Source: Chloroflexota bacterium (GTDB taxonomy: Bacteria; Chloroflexota; Dehalococcoidia; SAR202; UBA826). From it: a stretch of DNA of 13,048 nt. The stretch's first letter is position 1, and each line of letters starts with the position of its first letter. The notes below the pieces were generated by a model that did not search any database, was not told the DNA's origin, and was given only the letters and a program-made list of their open reading frames with translations. The DNA lies in assembly GCA_002696685.1 (NCBI GenBank), contig NZSI01000034.1:22968-36015 (forward strand). Reading direction: 5' to 3'. The translations under genes were made by a program, and so were the position numbers. Of this stretch, positions 7,927 through 13,048 are shown one piece after another.

Positions 7927-7976
7927 CTAATAACACATACATAGCACAGCGAACTGAAATATTTAGGAGGTCAAGC

Positions 7977-8762
7977 TTGTTTAGAAATCCAATTAAGAAA
8001 AAAATTAAAACTGGTCACACAATATATGGAACCATGTTGCAAGAAATGGCCACCCCCACTACTGCCCAGATATTTAATAGAGCAGGGTTTGATTTCTTTA
8101 TGATTGATTGTGAACACGGGCCCTTTGACCAAGGGGTTGTCCGAGAAATACTTCGGGTAGCTCGGCTCGAACAAATTTGCCCACTTGTGCGAATACGAAA
8201 TTTGGATTACAGCCTTGTGGCAGGAAATCTTGATGCCGGTGCAATGGGACTTATGTTACCAAGGGTTGAGTCTGTGGAGGACACCAAAGGTCTGGTTCAA
8301 TACATGAAGTATCCTCCCCTTGGAGTGAGAGGGTTATCTTCAGATGCCCCACACTCTGATTACATATTCGGAGATTTAGAAGAATTCATATCAACGCAAA
8401 ATGAAGATACCATTGCCATCGCTCAAATAGAAAGAAAAATAGCTATTGAGAATCTAGAGGAAATTTTGAGTACTCCTGGAATCGATATAGCACTTGTTGG
8501 TCCGGAGGATCTATCCCTGTCATACGGGGTGCCTGGGCAGACAGATCATCCGGAAGTGGTTGAAGCAATTGAACATGTGATAGAAATATCTTCCAAACTG
8601 GGTATCGCCCCGGGCATACACATGGGAAACGTGGCCGTGCTGTCAGAATGGGAATCCAAAGGCATGCGCGTAATCATGTGTAATTCTGACCTCGGATTTC
8701 TGCTTGAAGGGGCCGAAGAAAACCTCAAAGCACTAAAGTCAAAATCGGCTCAGAATCTTTAA
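7977..8762 (+). CDS. HpcH/HpaI-family class II aldolase 1
   Basis: Predicted 261-residue metal-dependent aldolase that splits a 2-keto-3-deoxy or 4-hydroxy-2-keto acid into pyruvate and an aldehyde. Catalytic landmarks are intact: H47 (DCEHGPFD), R72 (LVRIRN), Q150 and E152 (AQIER), and D178 (GPEDLSLSYG). GVRGL (116-120) is the substrate loop, and length agrees with HpcH and YfaU (about 260). The start is TTG at 7977 with AGGAGGT at 7965-7971. It heads a tight group with the amidohydrolase 13 nt downstream, strongly suggesting an operon. In E. coli the 2-keto-3-deoxy-L-rhamnonate aldolase YfaU acts directly after RhmD, and an RhmD-like gene lies just 0.8 kb upstream here. That supports a sugar-acid role; the homoprotocatechuate pathway is the alternative. 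Confidence 0.92.
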   Translation: MFRNPIKKKIKTGHTIYGTMLQEMATPTTAQIFNRAGFDFFMIDCEHGPFDQGVVREILRVARLEQICPLVRIRNLDYSLVAGNLDAGAMGLMLPRVESVEDTKGLVQYMKYPPLGVRGLSSDAPHSDYIFGDLEEFISTQNEDTIAIAQIERKIAIENLEEILSTPGIDIALVGPEDLSLSYGVPGQTDHPEVVEAIEHVIEISSKLGIAPGIHMGNVAVLSEWESKGMRVIMCNSDLGFLLEGAEENLKALKSKSAQNL

Positions 8763-8775
8763 AGGAAAATAATTT

Positions 8776-9624
8776 ATGTCAGAAGAAAATTTAACTATTG
8801 ATTGCCAGGTTCATTCTTATCTGCGTAATAGTGAAGAGCGACCGTGGCTAGGATTTCTACAAGGGCCCGAAGAAGTCAGCGGAGAGGACATGGTTAAAGC
8901 CATGGATTCAGTTGGGGTCGACGGTGCCATACTTGTCTCACCAAATAGCCTATACGGCTATGACCCAAGCTATGCTCTTGATGTGTATGCGGCATATCCA
9001 GATCGTTTTGCCCTTATAAAACCCTTCAATCCAGATTCTGAGCATGTAGCTAATGAAATCGCTGCATGGGCAGAGATTCCAGGCGTTGTGGGCGCAAGAT
9101 TATTTCTACGTGCGGACACATACAGCGAAGAAAACCCGGGTCTCGATAGAATTTGTATTGCAGTGTCAGATGCAAATATTCCGCTTAATGTAATGTGTGC
9201 GGGAAATCTGTCCATGTTTAGCAATCTTGCCGCCCGAAACCCAAATACACGATTTGTGCTAGATCATGTGGGTTTGATTCAACCACACGTTCCACCCGTT
9301 CCTGAAAATCCTTTTTCTGATTTGGACAATGTGATTTCGCTCGCTTCATTCGACAATGTAGTTATAAAAATATCGGGAGCGTGCACTCTGTCTCATCAAC
9401 CATTCCCGTACCCAGACATATGGGAACCTCTTGAAAAAATATTTGACGCTTTCGGTTTAGATAGGTGTATGTGGGGTACTGACTGGACCAGAGCAGTAGA
9501 TCTACTGACATATGAACAGGGAGTTGAGGCATTCAGGGTCACTGATGCTTTATCCGAATCAGAGAAGTCAACGTTAATGGGAGGCAGCCTAACCAAAATC
9601 TACGGTTGGAAGCCATCAAACTAG
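8776..9624 (+). CDS. Amidohydrolase-2 family (COG3618-like) hydrolase, possible sugar lactonase
   Basis: Predicted 282-residue cytoplasmic TIM-barrel hydrolase of the amidohydrolase superfamily, in the branch that includes L-fuconolactonase, L-rhamnono-lactonase and LigI-type lactonases. Strand 1 reads TIDCQVH (7-13), where the first His of the usual HxH is Gln11 and H13 is kept. Other landmarks are GARLF (106-110), LDHVGL (162-167) with H164, and a terminal MWGTDW (232-237) with D236, the expected barrel-strand-8 acid. Start ATG 8776 follows AAAGGA and is 13 nt after aldolase 1, so translation is likely coupled. In known deoxy-sugar pathways the lactonase from this family feeds the dehydratase and aldolase found here. 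A decarboxylase or another hydrolase is possible; the Gln may mean reduced metal binding. Confidence 0.88.
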   Translation: MSEENLTIDCQVHSYLRNSEERPWLGFLQGPEEVSGEDMVKAMDSVGVDGAILVSPNSLYGYDPSYALDVYAAYPDRFALIKPFNPDSEHVANEIAAWAEIPGVVGARLFLRADTYSEENPGLDRICIAVSDANIPLNVMCAGNLSMFSNLAARNPNTRFVLDHVGLIQPHVPPVPENPFSDLDNVISLASFDNVVIKISGACTLSHQPFPYPDIWEPLEKIFDAFGLDRCMWGTDWTRAVDLLTYEQGVEAFRVTDALSESEKSTLMGGSLTKIYGWKPSN

Positions 9625-9678
9625 TAACTCTAAACAAAATTGATATTAACTACTGAGTACGATATTTAAGGAGAAGTC

Positions 9679-10431
9679 ATGGCAGAACTTAGACAAAACA
9701 GAGCGAAACAAAAACTGAGGAACAACGAGACAGTAATTGCAGTTAACTCTAGCGACACCGACATGATCGACTTCCTGGGATCAACCGGTCTTGTGGACAT
9801 GATATGGATAGAAATGGAACATGGGTCGGTAACATGGGGCGACCTAGGCGATATCTCCAGAGTGTGTGATCTTTGGGGCATGACCTCCTTAGTGAGAGTT
9901 AACAACAATGACCCCTGGTTGGTGGGCAGAGCATTGGACAGAGGAGCACAAGGTGTAGTGGTGCCTCATGTTGATACAAAATCTGATGCTGAGAGACTTG
10001 TGCGAGGAGGAAAGTTTACCCCGGTTGGCAAACGAGGAATGGGAGGCTCCCGACAAGGACTTGGAGTAACTAACTATATCCAGAAAGCCAATGATGAGAT
10101 ACTTCTAATAGGTCTAATTGAAGACGTTGAAGCAATCGACAATCTGGATGAAATATTAACCGTTGAAGGGATCGATTGCCTAATGGTAGTGCCAGGAGAT
10201 CTATCTCAGAGCATGGGACCTGACTACTTAGGGCATCCAGACCACCCGGAAGTTAAAGACCTCGTCGAGAAAACAATGAAGAGAATCGTTGCCGCGGGAT
10301 ATTCAACTGGTTCCACTGCTGATGACAGCAATATCGGAAGATGGGTTAACGCCGGTGGACGAATGTTTCTTTGCCAATTCCAAGGTTATATCCAAAATGG
10401 CTTAAAAGAACTCAGGAATAAGGCTATTTGA
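9679..10431 (+). CDS. HpcH/HpaI-family aldolase 2 (atypical active site)
   Basis: A 250-residue second member of the HpcH/HpaI aldolase family. Retained residues are H48 (EMEHG), R73 (LVRVNN), E148 (LIEDV) and D174 (PGDLSQSMG). The Gln that normally sits two residues before the metal-ligand Glu is Leu146 here, and the phosphate/carboxylate loop reads GKRGM (117-121). Start ATG 9679 is well set by AAGGAG at 9669-9674. It shares only motif-level similarity with aldolase 1, so it is a distinct subfamily rather than a tandem copy. It follows the amidohydrolase by 54 nt and precedes the GMC gene by 92 nt. Probably it acts on a related keto acid or has altered chemistry; a non-aldolase lyase in the same fold is possible. 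Confidence 0.88.
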   Translation: MAELRQNRAKQKLRNNETVIAVNSSDTDMIDFLGSTGLVDMIWIEMEHGSVTWGDLGDISRVCDLWGMTSLVRVNNNDPWLVGRALDRGAQGVVVPHVDTKSDAERLVRGGKFTPVGKRGMGGSRQGLGVTNYIQKANDEILLIGLIEDVEAIDNLDEILTVEGIDCLMVVPGDLSQSMGPDYLGHPDHPEVKDLVEKTMKRIVAAGYSTGSTADDSNIGRWVNAGGRMFLCQFQGYIQNGLKELRNKAI

Positions 10432-10432
10432 T

Positions 10433-10479
10433 AGCTTTTTGATATCTGGTGACTAAAAAGCTGGAACTTAATAAAGTTC
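10433..10479. repeat. Two consecutive inverted repeats between aldolase 2 and the GMC gene
   Basis: AGCTTTTT (10433-10440) pairs perfectly with AAAAAGCT (10455-10462). Immediately after, GAACTT (10464-10469) pairs with AAGTTC (10474-10479) around an AATA loop. They start two nt past the aldolase stop. They are AU-rich and not followed by a clean T-tract, so they could be a weak terminator, an intercistronic mRNA-stability element, or chance. Confidence 0.35.
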
Positions 10480-10523
10480 TAGTGTTTTGAATATGAAATT
10501 TATAATGATTGGAGACATCCCTA

Positions 10524-12116
10524 TTGGGCGATAATGCTTACGATTTCCTAATAATAGGTTCTGGATCAGCAGGGGCCATAATCGCAGCCAGACTAACAGA
10601 GAATCCCGATATTTCTGTCCTTCTTATTGAATCCGGGCCCATGTATCATCGGTTTTCTGATATGCCTGACTTCATTAAGGGCTTTGAACAGAGCTACGAC
10701 TCATCTGGCGACCCTGTTAAGGTAAATTCTTGGACAGATATAGCGAATAGTGGAGCTGGCCGAATGTTTGTCGCCAGATCAACTGATCAACAGCAACCTA
10801 TGCTGGTTCCACGAGGAACAACGTTGGGCGGATCAAGTTCAGTCAACGCGCAAATTTTCCTGAGGGGAGAACCAGCAGACTATGACACCTGGGCTTCTTT
10901 TGGTAACGAAAAATGGAGCTATAAGGATTGTCTGCCTTTCTTTAGGAAACTTGAAACCGATCTAGATTTTTCTGGTGACTTTCATGGAACATCTGGTCCA
11001 GTAAAGTGTAAAAGAGACCCTGAAGAGGAATGGCAACCTAACCAGATGGCCTTTTACAAAAGCTGTCAGGCACTTGGATTTAATTCAGCCAAAGATCACA
11101 ACGATCCTGATTCCACGGGAGTCGGCCCAGTACCATTCAACACAATCGATGGGGTCAGGCAAAGTACATGGCTCACATACTTAAATCCCGTAATGAAAAG
11201 GGGAAATTTAACCATAATTCCGGAAGCATTTGTCATATCACTGAATTTCAACGGAACTAAGACTGAAAGTGTGACCATCATCCGTCAAAACCAGACGACA
11301 ACTATAGAAGCTAGTGAAGTAATAGTTTCAGGAGGCGCAATAGGATCGCCTCAACTGTTGATGCTCTCTGGAATAGGGGACGCCGCGCAACTTAAGAACC
11401 ACGGAATAGCAGTTGTAAAGAATCTTCCAGGGGTTGGTAAAAACTTACGTGACCACCCACAGGCACAAGTGGTATGGAAAACAAAAGAAAATCGTTCACA
11501 AGACCCTGATCCATACAAAAGGGTTCAGGTAGGACTTAGGTATACAGCTTCCAATTCGAATCTGCGCAATGACATGTTTCTACAACCTGTCAGCACAGCG
11601 AACCCAAGCGTTTATCTTGGCCCTGAAGACTCCATCAATCATATAGCTATCACCGCCATGTTATACCTGGCCAAAGGACAGGGTAGTCTCACTCTCAGGT
11701 CAGCTGACCCTCTGATCCAACCATATCTTGATTACAATTTTCTACGAGAAGAGGAAGACCTTCGAAGACTTAGAGAAGGCGTAGAGCTATGCATCTCTGT
11801 TGTGGAAAGTGGGGAATATAAAAACATAGTTGAAGAGAGAGTCATACCCACTGAAGAAGATATGGGTTCAACGGAACAATTTAATAAATGGCTTTTGAAA
11901 AACGTGAGGACAACTCATCATGTTTCTGGAACATGCAAAATGGGACCCGATTCTGATCCCCTGGCAGTGGTTGACCAGTTTGGTAAGGTGCATGGGACAG
12001 AAAACCTAAGAGTAGCTGATGCTTCTATAATGCCTGACTGTGTCAGGGCTAATACAAACGTTGCCACGATGATGATAGGAGAGAGGATTGCTGACTTCAT
12101 AAATAACGATCTATAA
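10524..12116 (+). CDS. GMC-family FAD-dependent oxidoreductase (choline/alcohol dehydrogenase type)
   Basis: Predicted 530-residue flavoprotein oxidising a primary or secondary alcohol. The N-terminal FAD fold has GSGSAG (12-17) and E36 (LLIESG), and GMC signature 1 is PRGTTLGGSSSVNA (96-109). Signature 2 is GAIGSPQLLMLSGIG (271-285), and the C-terminal active-site segment is HHVSGTCKMG (465-474) followed by RANTNVATMM with N512. The catalytic His/Asn arrangement of choline dehydrogenase-type enzymes is thus present. No signal peptide is seen. The frame is open to a TTG at 10509, but a GGAG at 10511-10514 sits 9 nt before TTG 10524, and the protein then begins at the normal place ahead of the FAD motif. 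It follows aldolase 2; in this setting it may oxidise a sugar to its lactone or an aldehyde/alcohol product. The electron acceptor is unknown. Confidence 0.92.
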   Translation: MGDNAYDFLIIGSGSAGAIIAARLTENPDISVLLIESGPMYHRFSDMPDFIKGFEQSYDSSGDPVKVNSWTDIANSGAGRMFVARSTDQQQPMLVPRGTTLGGSSSVNAQIFLRGEPADYDTWASFGNEKWSYKDCLPFFRKLETDLDFSGDFHGTSGPVKCKRDPEEEWQPNQMAFYKSCQALGFNSAKDHNDPDSTGVGPVPFNTIDGVRQSTWLTYLNPVMKRGNLTIIPEAFVISLNFNGTKTESVTIIRQNQTTTIEASEVIVSGGAIGSPQLLMLSGIGDAAQLKNHGIAVVKNLPGVGKNLRDHPQAQVVWKTKENRSQDPDPYKRVQVGLRYTASNSNLRNDMFLQPVSTANPSVYLGPEDSINHIAITAMLYLAKGQGSLTLRSADPLIQPYLDYNFLREEEDLRRLREGVELCISVVESGEYKNIVEERVIPTEEDMGSTEQFNKWLLKNVRTTHHVSGTCKMGPDSDPLAVVDQFGKVHGTENLRVADASIMPDCVRANTNVATMMIGERIADFINNDL

Positions 12117-12185
12117 GTCTTTTTGGAATAATTATGTATATATTCATAGGATATATAACCGCAGCATAACTAGTAGGAGTAACTC

Positions 12186-12962
12186 GTGAAAATTGTAAAA
12201 TTTCGAACTTCAACCGGTGACCAATGGGGAGTATTGGAAAAGGAAACCATCCGATCAATTGAGGGAAGCCCATTCGACGACATAAATCTAGGAGGTGAAA
12301 TCCACTCCTTAAACGACGTTACGTTGTTGGCTCCTATCTCCCCTCTGAATAAGGTCCCAGCAATAGCGGCCAACTACGGCGAAAGGGATGATAGAGATGG
12401 ACCTGGAATATTCATGAAACAACCAGGGACCTATCAGCGTCATGAAGGGAACATAGTATTTCCACGCAGCTGTAAGAAAGTTATTCACGAAGCAGAGGTT
12501 GGAATCGTAATATCCAAGGTTGCACGACACGTTGATGAGAAAGAGGCATTGGATTACGTGCTGGGATATACATGTGTAAACGACGTGAGTGCTAGAGAAA
12601 CTGTTGATATATCAAGCTATCCGGAACGTCCAGAAATAGGCGCGGGAATCACGATGAGATGGAAACATTACGATACGTTCTGCCCCATAGGACCCCATAT
12701 TGAAACTGAAATAAGTGATCCTGGCAATCTCGACATCGAATGCCTCGTAAACGGCAAAATATCAGCTTCTGGAAATACAAGAGACATGCTATTTTCGATT
12801 CCGAAGTTAGTCAGTTGGGTATCCGAGGTAATGACACTTTATCCAGGCGATATAATTCCCTCCGGCTGTCCTGAAACGGCGGAAATAAATATAGGGGACA
12901 GAGTCGAAGTAAAGGTCGAAAAAATAGGTTCATTGGTCAACACTGTAATTGGAGACTATTAA
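12186..12962 (+). CDS. Fumarylacetoacetate hydrolase (FAH)-family enzyme
   Basis: Predicted 258-residue Mg2+-dependent enzyme of the FAH fold, which hydrolyses, decarboxylates or hydrates diketo or keto-enol acids. Metal ligands are E102 and E104 (IHEAEVGIVI) and D133 (VNDVSARE). K160 is in RWKHYDTFCPIGP, where the family normally has KxFDTFxPxGP. The closing signature is GDIIPSGCPETAEINIGD (221-238), with SGCPE replacing the common TGTPE. Start GTG 12186 has AGGAG at 12174-12178. It ends the rightward run, 69 nt after the GMC gene. LRA6-type 2,4-diketo-3-deoxy-L-rhamnonate hydrolases are of this family and fit the local enzymes; 2-hydroxyhepta-2,4-dienedioate isomerase, oxaloacetate decarboxylase and acylpyruvase are alternatives. 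Confidence 0.92.
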   Translation: MKIVKFRTSTGDQWGVLEKETIRSIEGSPFDDINLGGEIHSLNDVTLLAPISPLNKVPAIAANYGERDDRDGPGIFMKQPGTYQRHEGNIVFPRSCKKVIHEAEVGIVISKVARHVDEKEALDYVLGYTCVNDVSARETVDISSYPERPEIGAGITMRWKHYDTFCPIGPHIETEISDPGNLDIECLVNGKISASGNTRDMLFSIPKLVSWVSEVMTLYPGDIIPSGCPETAEINIGDRVEVKVEKIGSLVNTVIGDY

Positions 12963-12986
12963 CTAACATATTCCATAAATCTACAG

Positions 12987-13019
12987 CTTGGATTTAGGTA
13001 ATCTGAAAATGAATCCAAG
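12987..13019. terminator. Candidate terminator-like hairpin after the FAH-family gene
   Basis: CTTGGATT (12987-12994) and AATCCAAG (13012-13019) form a perfect 8-bp inverted repeat, extendable by a G-U and an A-T pair, 24 nt after the last gene of the rightward run. There is no uninterrupted T-tract after it, so it is not a textbook intrinsic terminator. Its position at the end of the unit is the main argument. Confidence 0.4.
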
Positions 13020-13048
13020 ATCTATATTCTCTGTCAATCGAAAAAAAA

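Noticed and set aside
7977..10431. Tandem duplication of HpcH/HpaI aldolases
   Set aside because: The two proteins share only family motifs, differ in length and active-site residues, and show no DNA-level repeat.
13041..13048. Run of eight A at the window end
   Set aside because: Too short to interpret and cut by the window edge; on the + strand it is not a terminator tract.

Overview
The window is a gene-dense bacterial fragment with moderate-to-low GC (low-to-mid forties by eye). It uses the standard code, short intergenic gaps and strong AAGGAG-type ribosome binding sites, and about half of its start codons are GTG or TTG. The content is almost entirely catabolic enzymes: two enolase-superfamily sugar-acid dehydratases, two HpcH/HpaI aldolases, an amidohydrolase-2 enzyme, a GMC flavoprotein, an FAH-family enzyme, a family III CoA-transferase and a 2-hydroxyacid dehydrogenase. 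Repeated enolase-superfamily, CoA-transferase and amidohydrolase genes are what I would expect of a marine SAR202-type Chloroflexota. That assignment is inference from gene content; there is no rRNA or marker gene here.

Layout. Positions 1-2156 are a leftward two-gene unit: an enolase-superfamily dehydratase (984-2156), then a conserved protein with a GWSDGLPVVPP motif that runs off the left edge (1-959, GTG start). Positions 2300-3920 are rightward: a small P-loop nucleotide kinase-like protein with an abnormal Walker A loop, and an NAD-dependent 2-hydroxyacid dehydrogenase. A leftward cupin (4078-4449) lies divergent to a rightward family III CoA-transferase (4733-5986). The latter converges on a leftward L-rhamnonate dehydratase-like gene (6014-7192). 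From 7390 to 12962 six genes run rightward: GNAT acetyltransferase, HpcH/HpaI aldolase 1, amidohydrolase, HpcH/HpaI aldolase 2, GMC oxidoreductase and FAH-family hydrolase. Gaps there are 13-92 nt. The longest gene-free stretch is about 283 nt (4450-4732). No RNA genes, mobile elements, CRISPR arrays, transporters or transcription regulators were seen.

How the genes may work together (inference). The families match, step for step, the non-phosphorylated oxidation of deoxy-sugars such as L-rhamnose and L-fucose. An oxidation gives the lactone (possibly GMC), an amidohydrolase-2 lactonase opens it, and an enolase-superfamily dehydratase makes the 2-keto-3-deoxy acid. That acid is then cleaved by an HpcH/HpaI aldolase, or, after oxidation, by an FAH-family diketo-acid hydrolase. 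Two dehydratases, two aldolases and one hydrolase side by side suggest a flexible module for several sugar acids or related hydroxy acids. Substitutions at usually conserved positions (amidohydrolase QVH instead of HxH, aldolase 2 LIE instead of QIE, FAH SGCPE instead of TGTPE) suggest the substrates or chemistry may differ from the textbook enzymes.
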